A DNA stretch of 64,000 nucleotides, from the NCBI RefSeq assembly GCF_020360975.1, contig NW_025408672.1, positions 620,001 to 684,000 of the forward strand. Reading direction: 5' to 3'. The notes under the pieces were generated by a model. The model was not told the origin of the DNA. It made no database searches and worked only from the letters and a program-made list of their open reading frames with translations. The position numbers and the translations under genes were made by a program. Shown here in pieces: positions 34,341-46,139 of the stretch (its first letter is position 1; each line of letters starts with the position of its first letter). The stretch comes from Hirsutella rhossiliensis (Eukaryota; Ascomycota; Sordariomycetes; Hypocreales; Ophiocordycipitaceae).

Positions 34341-34660
34341 GAAGTTAACGAGGGACTACCTTATACTAGGCCTAGTAACGCTAAGGGTAAGTATTAATAA
34401 GAAGAAGGGACTTAACGCGCTTATAGATACCGGCTATAATTACTATACTATAGTAAGCGAGAGGGTAGTAATAAAGCTATAAATACTTATCGCTAATAAA
34501 AAGAGAAGATAACTAAGGCTATTCTTAAAAGATACTCTAGCCCTATAGATAAAAGGAATTATAGTATTTAAGATAGATATTAATAGCTATATAAAGTAGA
34601 CTTTCGTATATATAGTCCCTAGGCTAAGCTATAATATATTCCTAGGAAGGCTATAGATAA
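34341..34660 (+). pseudogene. Gypsy C aspartic protease
   Basis: ALIDTGYNYYTIVSE at about 34417-34460 is the retroviral-type aspartic protease active site (DTG intact). It is followed by a FLVVP..YNIFLGR.W-like block near 34610-34660 (YNIFLGRL), where FLGRxWL is usual in Gypsy proteases. Confidence 0.8.
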
Positions 34661-35039
34661 AAAAAAACTAGGTAATATATAATATAGTAAGGGATTAGAT
34701 TCGGTATAGTAAGGCTAATATCTAGATAGGCTTATAGGGATCGGAAGTAGTAAAGAGGGTAGAATAGATCTAGGAGGTAAAGATCGTTAGCGCGGTAGTA
34801 TTCGCGGCGGAATATTAAAGGGAGAGGGTAGTAAGGGACGATAAAGGAAAGCGGAGGATAGTTAATATCTAAGCGATTACGATAAAGGATATAAAGAGAG
34901 CGCTCTAGCTAAAGATAGTAGTAGACCTAGTAGACCACGTCCTAAAGTAGGCGCTAGATATATACCTAGACCTCTTTATATTAAAAAAGGCTTTAAAGAT
35001 ACCCTTATATAGGCTAAAGGTAGACTATAAGATTAACTT

Positions 35040-36453
35040 AATATTAGATAAAGATAGGGTAAAGCCCCCCCTATTATAAGGACCCCTTTATAATATATCG
35101 AGGGAGGAACTCTTAATACTAAGGAAGACCTTAAGCGAGCTAATAAAAGTAAACCTAATCCGCTTAAGTAGCTCCTTAGCTATAGCCTTAGTACTCTTTA
35201 CTTAAAAGTTAAACGGTCGCTTATAATTTTACTATAACTATTAAGCCTTAAACGTAATTATAAAGAAAAATAAGTATACGCTACCCTTAATTATAGAGAT
35301 ACTATAGATACTCGCGAAGGTAAAGTAGTTTACGAAGCTCGACGTTATAGTAGCGTTTTATAAGATCTAGATAGTAGAGGCTATAAGTTTAAGATAGCCT
35401 TTCGGATAAGGTTTAGATTATTTAAGTAATAGGTATACTTATTTAGCTTAATAAAGACGCCGGCTACCTTTTAACGATATATTAATAAGGTACTAAGGGA
35501 GTACTTATATAAGTTTATTATAGTATATATAAACGATATTTTAATCTACTTATTAAGGTCTCTCTAAGATTACTAAGAGAAGGTAGTAAGGGTACTCTAA
35601 AAGCTATAAAAGGTAGGCCTAATACTAGACCTAAGGAAGTATAACTTTATAATAAAGGAGGTTAAGTACCTAGGCTTTATTATATAGGTAGGGGGTAAGG
35701 TTCGATATAACTTAGAGAAGATCTAGGTAATATAGATATAGTAGGTACCCTAGAATATAAGAGGAGTCTAGAGCTTCCTTAGCTTCGCGAACTACTACTA
35801 AGCCTTTATACTACTCTACGCGGAGGTATTAGTATACCTAGACGGCCTTTATAAAAAGGGTGCGATCTTTAAGTAAATAAATAAGCACTAAGTAACGTTT
35901 AAGTTTATCTAGAACGCTTTCTATAACGCCCTAATACTATAACTCTATAACCTAGAAAGAGAAATATACTTAAAGGCGGACTATTTTAGATACGCAATAA
36001 GGGGGGCGCTAATATAAGTAGGGCTAGACGGTATACGATACTTAGTAGGATTCTTCTTAAAAAGACTAAACCTAGTAGAGTATAACTACTTAATCTATAA
36101 TAAGGAGATACTTATAATTATATAGTACTTAGACTTCTAAGGAGTAGAGCTCTAGAATATACTTACTTTTATAGTACTAACTAACTATAATAACCTAAGG
36201 TACTTTATAATAAAGAAGAAGTTAAACGAGAGATAGAGCTAATAAGTAATAAAGCTTATATCTTATAACTTTATACTAAAGTTCTAGCTAGGGAGGCTAG
36301 CGGCGGTGCTTAACGCGCTATCCCGCTATAAGTAAGATTAGCTAGCGGGCGAAATAAATAAAAAGGAGATAGGGCGGGTAGTCTAAATAATTCTAGAGAC
36401 TATATACCTATAGGGCCGCTTAGTCCCCGCTAGGGGCTAATACGCCGACTTAC
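35040..36453 (+). pseudogene. Gypsy C reverse transcriptase and RNase H
   Basis: GPLYNISREEL is at about 35080-35112, SSSLAIALVLF near 35170-35202, and YALPLI near 35275-35293. FTKLDVIVAFYKI at about 35330-35368 is the first RT aspartate block. The catalytic VYINDILIY at about 35523-35549 has the first D of the pair changed to N by G-to-A. RNase H text follows: YLKADYFRYAIRGAL near 35970-36010, YNYLIYNKEILII near 36080-36120, and LTNHNNLRYF near 36178-36215 (tentative). The piece is cut at 36453 by Copia D (duplication cttac). Confidence 0.86.
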
Positions 36454-37021
36454 TCTTAAGGTATATAAGCAAAAGCGGAATTTTAAGAAATCAAGGAATC
36501 ACGTAAGACTACGTGATAGAGGGGAAGAAGGAGTATAAGGTAGGATTTTCAACGGAATTTATTAGTAGTATATTAGTGTGTAGAAGAGGTGTTAAAGTTA
36601 ATGATTCTCTATCTATCTACCAGCGGACATGCTGTCTTATATAGACAATTGTAGCTGAACGGAAGAACCTTTCGGGACCAGATTTAGGCTGCCGTATAGC
36701 CCTAAGACTGGGGAGTTCCATGATATCTCGAGTGAATCTAGATGTGTCTTGGTTCCACTGATATTCGTGTTTAGAGGAGGTCGGTCGTGCCGGTGTTCTT
36801 AAGAGGTCTTAGCTAGCATTCTAAGCTAGCTCTGTTCCTTCGATTCCCGATTGTACGATAACCGGCAACCCGTTTAATGCATAATAACATGCAAAATAAC
36901 GAGCAATTCTTGCTCTATAGGATGAGATTTTGTCTATAATTAATATACTACGTATTGGCTTATATAATCGGGAGAGTATATTATAGCTGCTTTATTTATA
37001 GTAGGAACACCGTTCCTTATA
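36454..37021 (-). repeat. Copia D left LTR (3' LTR)
   Basis: The 568-bp LTR reads (+ strand) tcttaagg ... ccttata. Differences from the right LTR are of the kind g to a or c to t (for example gtgtgtgga against gtgtgtaga). The adjacent inner sequence, agcctccctt (37021-37030), is aagggaggct on the sense strand, a short polypurine tract. Confidence 0.93.
36498..36517. other. Perfect palindrome in Copia D LTR
   Basis: The arms atcacgta and tacgtgat are separated by four bases (agac). The same palindrome is in the right LTR (41967-41986). It carries two CACGT-type cores, so it could be a protein-binding site or an RNA hairpin in the leader. Confidence 0.6.
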
Positions 37022-37386
37022 GCCTCCCTTAAAGAGTAGATTTATATACTCTTTACTAATTTATTTATAGTAGTATATATATAGGTAAAACCTAATATAG
37101 GAAAACCATTCTTATACCTTAATAGGATATATAAAAACTATTCTTTCTTAGGAAAAAAATATCCTTAGGTATATACTAATAGAAAACCTATAGTAGGAAA
37201 AGTCTATAGTTATAATAATTATTTATAGGATAACCTTATATAAGGTAAAACCTATTATTGCTAGGAAAATCTTAATAGATAAAAACCTAGTAAATATTTC
37301 TCTAGGAAACCTAAAAAGGAAAACCTAGTAGGGAAAGATATAGAAAGCATAAGAAATATCTAAAACCCTTTTAATTGCTTAGGAAC

Positions 37387-37880
37387 CTATATTAAGGATA
37401 GACCGTCTCTAAATTTATAGAGTAATCTAGGTCTTAATTCCTTCGTAAAAATATTAGCTATATTATCTTCTAATTTAATATAAAAAACTCTAATTTCCCC
37501 TTCTCTTATACTAGTTCTAGTATAGTAATAGGCTAATCTTATATACTTAGACCTTTTATAAAATTCCGGATTTTCTGCTAATTTAATAGTAGCAGTGTTA
37601 TCCGTTAAAATAGGAGGTATAGTATTAGGGATCTTAATAGATAGATCCTTAGTAATATTTTTAAAAAGCATATTTAAATAAACAGCTTCTTTATTTGCCT
37701 CCCTAAGGCCTATATACTCTGCTTCGCAGGTAGAAAGGGCAACGGCTTTCTACTTAGAGCAAGCCTAGCTTATTATATTATTATATATATAAAAACAGTA
37801 ACCGGAAAAGGATTTTCCGTCCGTTAAATCCGACGCCTAGCTAGAGTCGCTAAAACCCTTTATATATAGATAGGTAAAAG
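37387..37880 (-). pseudogene. Copia D RNase H
   Basis: The last 94 codons (37671-37387) are still open. ILTDNTATIKLAENPEFYKRSK is the usual D-N-..-A..LA.NP..H.RSKHI block with H turned to Y. IANIFTKELRPRLLYKFRDGL is the ADIFTK.L....F...R end block. Upstream, on the - strand, DSS*ASDLTDGKS near 37850-37800 and LSTCEAEYIGLREANKEAVYL near 37735-37680 complete the domain; a stop replaces W in SDSDWA. It ends Copia D pol. Confidence 0.9.
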
Positions 37881-38079
37881 GGATATTGCAATTATATTTA
37901 ATCTTTAGGCTAGGGAATTTATTTAAATATTTCCAAATTATATTTAAAGCCTTAAAATGCGTTTGGTCGGGCTTAGCCGCGAATCTAGCGCAGGAAATTA
38001 TAGAATATAAGATATCTAGCCTAGTAAATAAGGCTAAGTATAATAGAGATCCTATTTCTTTCTAAAATTGCAATATATC

Positions 38080-39010
38080 TTCCTTAGAAGGTAATTCCTT
38101 TGCTTTTATAAGCTTAAAGCCTACTATAGCGGGTAAATTCGAAGTTCCTAAACCTTCTTTATTAAATTCCTTTAATTTATTTAAGGTATAATTTTCTTAG
38201 GATATATATAGCTCTTTATTTTCTCGGTTTATTATAATATTTAGACCTAAGAAGTCTTTTATATCTCCTAAGATAGTAAAATCTAGGAATTTAGATAATT
38301 CTTTAAATAATCTTTCTTTTATTATAGATTTAGAGGGCCCTACTATAAGAAAGTCGTCGACGTAAATTGCTAAGGCTATACTATAGTCCTTATTTATAAA
38401 TACTCCTTTATCTATTAAAAGAGGAAGAAATCCGAGATTATTTAGTATAATTTTTAAATGATTATACTAGAGCTTAGGACTTTGTTTTAGGCTATATAAT
38501 GCTTTCTTTAGCTTTGCTTTAATTTAACCGGTTTTATATAGGTCTAGGAATTTAGTTAATTTAATTCCTTTAGCTCTATAAGCTGATCTATGTTTTAAAT
38601 AATATTCTTTAAGAGCGTATTCTTCGTAGCCTATAGGAAGATCGATATATACTTCGCTATCTATATCGGTATATACGAAGGCATTTATTATATCTATTTA
38701 CAAAGCTTCGAATTCGTAGATAATAGCTAAAATAAGTAGAATTCTAATAGATTTAGGTCTAGCCGTAGTCGAGAAGGTATCTAGGAAATCTAAGCTATAG
38801 ATCTGCTTAAATCCCTATATTATAAAACGGGCTTTATATTTTATTATATTATTTGAACTATCCTTCTTAATAGTATAGACCTAGCGGCCTCCTATAGCCT
38901 CCCTATCCCTAGGGAGGTAGGAAAATTCCTAAGTTTTATATTTAATTAGCTAGATAATTTCCTTAATTATAGCATCTTTCTAAAATGCTATTTCAGGGCT
39001 ATTTATTGCC
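38080..39010 (-). pseudogene. Copia D reverse transcriptase
   Basis: On the - strand, YKARFI..GF.Q near 38850-38810 and DVIN-like DIINAFVYTDID near 38695-38655 are the DVK.AFLNG.L block. LKKALYSLKQSPKLWY-like text is near 38510-38460. The catalytic AIYVDDFLIVG is near 38370-38340 with both aspartates intact. The IGSLLYLALFTRLDI block is near 38055-38015. Stops are mostly TAG for W or Q. Given an intact YVDD and the weak RIP, this copy is the least decayed pol in the window. Confidence 0.88.
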
Positions 39011-39599
39011 TGTTTATAGGTCTTTAGAATTTTTAGATCCTAATTTTCTATACTAGCTAGAATTAACTCTATAAAATCGCAGTTTAGAAATAAATTAACG
39101 TTAGGGTATTCGATATAGTTAGAATCGAACCCTTCCGGCTTCTTAGGTAATTCTACTACTATTTTACTAGTAGTAGGAATAGGATCGTTATTTAGAGACT
39201 CTTCTTTTATAGAGGGCGAGGGACTTTTATCTCTAGGTTTACTAGTAGCTTCCTCTATAGGGATATAGCTTTCTAGCTTATCTTTATTCGGAATAGAATT
39301 AAAATCAAAGGTATTATTACTACTAGAGATTTCTAGATTTTTTATAAATTTATTTTCTAGTATAGTAATATCTCTAGAGATAGTAATCTTTCTCTTAGAA
39401 AATCCTAGATTTTATATGCATTTTCTAAATAGCCTACTATTATTCCCTTAAAAGCTTTATTATCTAGCTTATCTTTAGGGTCTTTATTCTTATAATATAT
39501 AAGGCTTCCGAAGGTCTTAATTTTATTTAAGGTCTCGAAGGGTAGTATTATATTATCCCTCTTTTCTATAGGACTTTTAAATCCTATCGCAAAATGCGG

Positions 39600-40215
39600 T
39601 GATCTATTATATAAATAGGTAGCTATTAAAACAGCTTCTCCCTATAGATATTTAGGAAGCCTAGCAGTAAATAAAAGAGCTCGTACTTTTTCTAATATAG
39701 TACGATTTATTCTTTCTATTCTACTGTTAGATTCCGGCGTCTTAGGAGGACTAGAATTAAAGGTAATTCCTTCTTTTCGCAATAGAGCTTTATTTTATAT
39801 ATAAATTCTTTAGCATTATTAGAAAATGCTTCTCTAATCCTAGTATTTTTAGGGTTATTTTCTACCCTATTTTTAAATTCTAGGAACCTATCTAGAGCTT
39901 CTCCCTTTTTTCGAAGAAGGTATATTTCTAGATATCGGGTTCCTACGTCTAGGAAAGAAATATAATAGTAATATTTATTATAAGTAGGCACTTTAATTGG
40001 CCCCTAAATATCTAATACTATTTTTTCTAAATAAGAATAAGACTTATACGAAGGTTGTTTATTAACCTTATTCGTTGCTTTAGCTCTAATATATATTTCG
40101 CATTACCTTATTTTATTTTCCTCTAGAGGCATTTTTATATCCTTATTATATCTTTTAATATTTCTAAAATAGCCCTACTATTTATATGCCCTAAGCGTAA
40201 GTGCTAAGTATAAAA
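39600..40215 (-). pseudogene. Copia D integrase
   Basis: The HHCC finger starts with HLRLGHINSR near 40203-40175. The core has an open stretch, 39991-39716, reading YYYISFLDVGTRYLEIYLL (first catalytic D retained), then IREAFSNNAKEF near 39850-39810, where active copies have RSDNGKEF, so the second D is now N. The usual polypeptide then runs on toward 39600. The change D to N is G-to-A. Ends are approximate. Confidence 0.85.
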
Positions 40216-40518
40216 ATCTATATCCTTTGCTTTTAAAGACGTAATAAGGATTGATTGGCTTTCTAATAAAGGTTCTATAGGAATATAATATAATTTATTT
40301 CTAAGAAATCCTTTAGTAAGGACCTTAGCCTTATTATCTAATAAAAGGACTTTATTTCCTCCTATTAAGGCATAGGTATTATTAAAATAAGATTAGGATA
40401 GTATATTTACCCTAATTCGGTATATAAAAGCAGTCTCAAGGATATACCTTTTTCTACTATACGGGAACTTAAATACTAAGTCCCCCTTTCCTTTTACTAA
40501 TATAAAGGAAGCTTTTCC

Positions 40519-40785
40519 CTAGTAAACTTTAGACTTAATTTCTTTATAGCTAATAAGGAAATTCTTATTAGATACTATATGCTTAGTAGCTCCGGTATTA
40601 TATATAAAATCAAAGATCCTTTTATTCTTATAACTAGGAAATCCTCCTTCTCTTGCCTTTAAGACTAATTCCTTTATTCTAGGAATCGAGGCTTCTAGAG
40701 GTCCTAAAAGAGAGTCTTTATTAGCTTCTACTATAGGGGTATTTATAGAGGTTAAAATTACCTCTAAATCCTTAGACGTTTGCAT
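40519..40785 (-). pseudogene. Copia D protease region
   Basis: An open stretch of 88 codons contains FIYNTGATKHIVSNKNFL near 40610-40560. In Copia proteases this is the active site (W.DSGAS.H....), here with D changed to N. It lies between Gag and integrase in the same strand and is part of the single Gag-Pol frame typical of Copia. Confidence 0.85.
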
Positions 40786-41031
40786 AGGGGTCGGAGCCCT
40801 AGAAAGGTCTATAAGGTCGATATCTAGGTCTATATTTTCTTACGAAGCTATATTTAAGACCTTATTACTATCTTCCGAATCGGACTCTAGCTCGGTAATT
40901 CGAGCCTTCCTTCTTTTATTAGTAGTAGAAATGCTACTAGAAGGGGATTTCTTCCTAGAGGAAGAAGAAGAAGAAGATTTTCTCTTCTTAGAAATTCGAG
41001 TCCTATCGTCCCTTTTTCCTTTATTTAATAC

Positions 41032-41733
41032 CTAATAAGCGGGAGCCTTATTCGGGTGTAATTTATAGCAATTTACTATAAAATGCCCTGGTTTTTTACA
41101 TTCCTTACAATAAGGAGTATCCGTAGAATTTCTACGGGATTTCCAAGGCTTCCTTTGTGTTAGGAAGGCTTTCTCCGAAGATTCATCTATATCCTCTATT
41201 CTTCTAGCTTCGTCTAAAAGACTAGCTGTCAGGGATTCGAGGGTAAACGCCGCAGAATCATGCCTAAGGCTCTGCGTAATATTTATAATATAGCTTCTAA
41301 ATTCCTTATTAAGGCAATTAAGAATCCATGCTATAAGGACAACTTCTAGAATTTCTATATCATAGGATTTTAAATCCTCGTAGATTTCTTTTACCTTATA
41401 AAGGTATTTCTCTAAATTAGAGCCCGAGGGACTAAGATTAAAGAGCTGCTTTATAAGCAAATAATTCGACGAGAAATTCGACGGATTATATAGCTTTATA
41501 AGCTCATCCCAAGCAGCTTTAGCATTTATTAAATGCTTAATTTGCATTAAAGGGCCATCTTCGACTTAAAGAAAAATCTAGGATAAAGCTTCTGCAGTCT
41601 TTATATGATTTTCTTGCTCTAAGGTAGCGATAAGCTTTTCCTTAGTAAGGATAGCTCTCATCCTCGTAGTCTAAAGAGTATAATTTAAATTTCCCTTAAG
41701 TCTAGAGAATTCATATTCTTTCTATCCACCCAT
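41032..41733 (-). pseudogene. Copia D Gag with zinc knuckle
   Basis: The likely start is ATG at 41733-41731 (MGG then a W-to-stop change), just after the leader. From 41547 on, the frame is open for 171 codons. LINAKAAWDELIKLYN is at its start, followed by a helical capsid-like part (YLYKVKEIYEDLK), and YCKECKKPGHFIVNCYKLHP near 41105-41050 is an intact C-x2-C-x4-H-x4-C zinc knuckle. This matches Copia Gag (UBN2 type) well. The upstream 60 codons have four stops, all at W or Q positions. Confidence 0.92.
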
Positions 41734-41902
41734 TTTATATAAATTCGGTATTATTTCGTTCGTAGGGATCGAGAAGTCTAGGCGGGAGTTTAAGAGCGTA
41801 GGAAGGTAAAAGAAGTTAGGGGGAATTTCGAAAGGAATTTTGATTGAATATTTCGACGAGGAATTTCAAAGGTATAAGTAGTTGATTTCCCGGCTTAAAA
41901 GG

Positions 41903-41922
41903 AGTAAGCCGGGCTTATAACC
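41903..41922 (-). other. Copia D primer-binding site, half initiator tRNA-Met type
   Basis: On the sense (-) strand the bases after the 5' LTR read ggttataagcccgg. Apart from one RIP-type change they complement the anticodon arm of initiator tRNA-Met, as in the E family. Confidence 0.6.
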
Positions 41923-42490
41923 TCTTAAGGTATATAAGCAAAAGCGGAATTTTGGGAAATCAAGGAATCACGTAAGACTACGTGATAGAGGGGAAGAAGG
42001 AGTATAAGGTAGGATTTTCAACGGAATTTATTGGTAGTGTATTAGTGTGTGGAAGAGGTGTTGAAGTTAATGATTCTCTATCTATCTACCAGCGGACATA
42101 CTGTCTTATATAGACAATTGTAGCTGAACGGAAGAACCTTTCGGGACCAGATTTAGGCTGCCGTATAGCCCTGAGACTGGGGAATTCCGTGATATCTCGA
42201 GTGAATCTGGAAGTGTCTTAGTTCCACTGATATTCGTGTTTAGAGGAGGTTGGTCGTGCCGGTGTTCTTAAGAGGTCTTAGCTAGCATTCTAAGCTAGCT
42301 CTGTTCCTTCGATTCCCGATTGTACGATAACCGGCAACCCGTTTAATGCATAATAACATGTAAAATGACGAGCAATTCTTGCTCTATAGGATGAGATTTT
42401 GTCTATAATTAATATACTACGTATTGGCTTATATAATCGGGAGAGTATATTATAGCTGCTTTATTTATAGTAGGAACACCGTTCCTTATA
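41923..42490 (-). repeat. Copia D right LTR (5' LTR), with TATA-like box
   Basis: The 568-bp LTR reads on the sense strand tataagg ... ccttaaga, with a partial inverted repeat at its ends and terminal GA. A TATATAAG motif (42105-42112 on the - strand) is a plausible promoter element, with the transcript start probably some 30 bases further left. The palindrome atcacgta/tacgtgat lies at 41967-41986. Confidence 0.9.
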
Positions 42491-42495
42491 CTTAC

Positions 42496-43018
42496 TAAGA
42501 CGCTTAACTTAAGATAGGGCGGTAGTAGCGGCGCTATAGGTAGGAAGAGGAGGGGTAGGCGCGGTAGGGTACGTTAGTAGAATAAGGGGGCCCGCTAGAT
42601 AACCTAAGGAGGAGGCGAATAAGGGCGATAACTAACTAGAACTCGACCTAAACTTAGGCTAAAATATACCCTAGGAATAAGCTAACCCTATACTAGTATT
42701 TAACGACTAAGAGCTATAGGAGAAATAAATAAAAGCGCTAGGGAAAGATAAGGAATACTAAGCGGTATTCTAAGTAATATATAAAGGGGAGAGATCGCTA
42801 GCACCGAAATAGTAACTAAAGGTATAGCTAAGTAAATATATAATTAACGTTAAGAGACAGTTACGCTTTTAGGATAAGCTATAGGTACTAGGGAGGCTAA
42901 AGTATAGCGAAGGAGAGGGGGCTAAGGAATAAGATATACTTTAAGTATAGATAGCCTAGCGGACGCACGACTTAACGGCGGTAGGATACTTAGGGAGAGA
43001 GGGGACCCTAGCGATATT
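42496..43018 (+). pseudogene. Gypsy C, stretch between RNase H and integrase
   Basis: Gypsy C continues after Copia D. The sequence is purine-rich and I can only read short coherent pieces. By position it links RNase H to the integrase finger. The last 5 bases (atatt) are duplicated after E3. Confidence 0.6.
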
Positions 43019-43495
43019 TCTCGTAAAGAGAGATATAAGAAGTATATAAAAAATATATAAAGGTAAAATTAAAAGTAAGGGGTCGGATAGGTAGGGCAGA
43101 GAGATTTAATTCTTACGGGGGTAGTAATTATAGTAGGGGAGTAATTATTATATTACCTTAATTATCCTTCTTTCCTCTATCTAATACCCCTCTTTATACC
43201 TATCTAGCATCTTAATTAATAAAGAAGATCTTACTTAAAGAAGCTACTAATATCCTTTCGACTACCGAGCTTTTTACTGGTTTTTTCCTTCCTTTCTAGC
43301 CGTTACCGGTATATCCGTCTTATCTCTCGCTACCTTTATAGGAAGCTATCGCTACTTCTACTTCCCCTCTTACCCTTACCCTCCTCTCTATACCTCCTTT
43401 TAGCTCCTTCCTTAAAACCTATTTTTTAGCTTCCTAGGTCCCTCGTACTAAGGGATATCTCCGAGAACTACGAAATTAAGCTACGCTTCGCGATA
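43019..43495 (-). repeat. Copia E3 left LTR (3' LTR)
   Basis: The 477-bp LTR reads tctcgtaaag ... cttcgcgata on the + strand. The purine tract is on its inner side (43496-43505, + strand taccccctta). Confidence 0.92.
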
Positions 43496-43869
43496 TACCC
43501 CCTTAGCTATAGCCTGCCCTTATAGAAAGGGTAAAGCTAAATACCTAGGCCGGTAAGCGTATAGAGGAGGTCTTAGTTTATACTTATCCCCTACTCGAAA
43601 AATCCGGGTTTTAGCCCTAGGCTCTTTTAGACCTACTTTAGGAAAAGGGGCCTTAAGGAGGAAATTAAGTCTTATAAGAAAGGGGGGCTTCTCTAAGGAC
43701 AAGTCCCTAAAAAGGGGGCCTTTAAGAAGAATAAGTCCTAATTAAGCTAGGGGCCCTCCTCTAGGATAAGTCCTAATTCCTCTCTTTAGCTATAGATATC
43801 TCCTTCCTCCTACGTACTATTAGCTCCTCTCGTAGACTCTTAAGGCGGGCTTCTAAGGATAGCTTCTCT

Positions 43870-44580
43870 CGAACGTCTTTTAGCCTAATTTACTATAAAA
43901 AGACAGCTAGCTTTTACTTCGGTAAGGGCTTCGTAAGACCGTCGGCTTTTATTAATACCGTTAGAACCTATTATACGGAAATAAGTCCCCTTTAGACCTC
44001 TTAGCGTAACTAATACTAGTAGATATCGATATACTATAGCCGGGTTAATAGCTTACTATTTTCCTCTATAAAAATTCGTATAGTCTATATATTATCGTAT
44101 TCTATAGCTAATAGGGATAGAATTTATAGTTATAGAGATATTAGTAGCCGGCTAAGGAAAATCGCTTCTTTTAACGCTTCTAAAAGAGCTAGTAGCTCTG
44201 CCTCCGTACTAGAAGTCGTAACGGTAGCCTACTTCGAAGCTCTCTAAGTAATAGTTCCTCTAAAAAGGGATATAATATACCCCTATAAGCTCTTTCTATC
44301 TAATAAATTGTCCGTAAAGGACGAATCGCTTAAATAAAGGAAGATTTCGGCAGCTAATTTCCTTCCCTACCCTCCTAAGCGTAGACTATATAATCTCGTT
44401 AAATAGATATAAAGGATAGCTCTATCTACTACTTCTTAATGCCTAGGGCTAGGATTCTAGTTATACCTAGCTAGCCGGGAGACCGTAAAAGAGATATCCG
44501 GTCTAGTAAAAATAGCTAAAAAAAGCAGGGAGCCTACCTTCTATTAATATTAGTGTTTCTCTTGCTCCCTAGCTTAAAAG
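43870..44580 (-). pseudogene. Copia E3 RNase H
   Basis: Parallel to E1 18455-18835. It has the STEAELLALLEAL-like block near 44220-44165 and the AD.LTKPLPK-like end near 43955-43905, on the - strand. Stops are at RIP positions. The 3' non-coding part, with its ggacttat/ggccccc near-repeats, is 43500-43860. Confidence 0.82.
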
Positions 44581-45840
44581 GACGGATTAGGTAAAAGCTC
44601 TTTATCTAATATAGGCGTAGAGGGAAGCTTCTTATTAAGGGAATTAGGGAGGAATTTATAAGCGACCTTATCGATATAGGCGTCCTAGGTAAGCTAGATA
44701 GTCTATTAGGACCTATTCCTAAGGATTCGTATCCCTAGGAACTACTTTAGCTCCCCTAGCCTAGTTATCTTATACCTTTATTATAGGCCTCGTATAGCCT
44801 CCCTAGTAGTAGCTTCTTCCTCTTTTAGGTAGGCCTAGATAATATCGTCGACGTAGAAGAAGACCGTGATTTTACCCTTCTATATTATATACGGTTCCTA
44901 AGGGACTTTCTTAAAGCCTAGGGCTTTAAGGGAACCTATTAAATACTATTGCTAAAGAAGGGGTAATCTTCGTAGTCCGTATAGAGCTTTCTTAAGCCGT
45001 AGAACCTTTCCTAGCTATTAGAAACTAAGAGGAAGTCGTATATAGATAACTTCTTCTTCCTCGAAAGGGCAGTTAACGAAGGCGTTAACTATATCTATCT
45101 AATCGAGCTCGAGGTCGAATTCTACTACTATAGCTATAAGGGTCTAAAAAGACATCCCTACTAAGGTAGTTACCTTAGTAGATAGATCCCCTTTTTCCTA
45201 TTAATTCCTATAGATAACTAGCCGGGCCTTATACTTCTAAAGGAAGCCGTGTTTATTAGTCTTATAGATAAAGACCTACTTATAGCTAAGGACCTATTTT
45301 CCTCTTGCTTTTTCCTTAAGGACCTCTTCGAAAGACCTTATCTCTTCGTATAAGGCTAGGTAGTCTTTCTAGGCCTAGAAAAACTAGTCTCTAAAGGGGT
45401 GTCTTTCTAGCTGCTTCTAGTTTACTAGTAGGTCCGGGAGGTCTCTTTTATATACCTTCCTTGCTAATAGTAGCTTAAAAGGCCGGCCTGCTATAAACGC
45501 TCCGTAGGAACCGTCTTCTATTAGCGTTAGGTAGAAGTCGGAAAAACGATCGAAATAGGGGAGAGGTTAGTCTTCTTTAGTATACGTATCGGGCCCTATA
45601 CCTTCCTTTGCTTCTCGAAGTAGGGACAAAAAGGCAGCCGGGTAATCCTTCGAGAGAGGTGCCTTTCCTACCCCCTTAGGGGTTAAGATAGGAAGACTAA
45701 CTAAAAAAGCTACTTTTAGATCTTCTTCTTATTCCGTAAGAGGAGGCGTAGGGAGGTAGGCGTATTCTAGCTCTATTGCTTTCCTATAGTCTCCTTCTTC
45801 GTCTCGATTATCTAATCTAGTAGCTTCCTCTTCTTCGAAG
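44581..45840 (-). pseudogene. Copia E3 reverse transcriptase
   Basis: The catalytic block FFYVDDII is read on the - strand at about 44865-44838 with both aspartates intact. Upstream is the linker with acidic text (EEEATRLDN-like near 45840-45800), and the RT start block is near 45350-45300. This region (44602-45546) is what Copia E2 lacks. Confidence 0.85.
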
Positions 45841-46139
45841 TTAGCGTTATCCTTAACTACTTCGACGTTAGTTTCTTCTTCCGTTTCCTCGTCTATAACT
45901 TCTTCTTAAGACTATTAGGAAGGGGGGATTTAGATCTTTTAAATTAGCTAACGTTAAGAGAGTAAGAGGGGCTATTAATCCCTCTTTCTATCGAAAAAGC
46001 TAGATTCGTCGAAAATCATATCCTAGTTAAAATAACCTTCTATAGAAGAGGAATCTAGATCTAAAAGATATTCGTAGAATTATAACTAACGAGGTAACTA
46101 ATAAAGGCTCTTAGATTAAGCTTTCTTTTTTTCTTCCTT

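Larger units (their letters stand above)
36454..42490 (-). mobile_element. Copia D: youngest-looking element, Ty1/Copia, in Gypsy C
   Basis: The element is 6037 bp, with two 568-bp LTRs (36454-37021 and 41923-42490) and the duplication cttac (36449-36453 and 42491-42495). Gag, protease, integrase, RT and RNase H are on the - strand. Several frames of 90 to 170 codons remain open, which no other element in the window shows. The LTRs keep CA and TG freely and differ from each other at only about 15-20 sites, nearly all transitions; the interior has lost more CA/TG than the LTRs. Confidence 0.93.

Noticed and set aside
43520..43702. Open frame of 60 codons on the - strand
   Set aside because: It lies in the 3' non-coding part of Copia E3, after the end of RNase H; the same place in E1 and E2 is broken.
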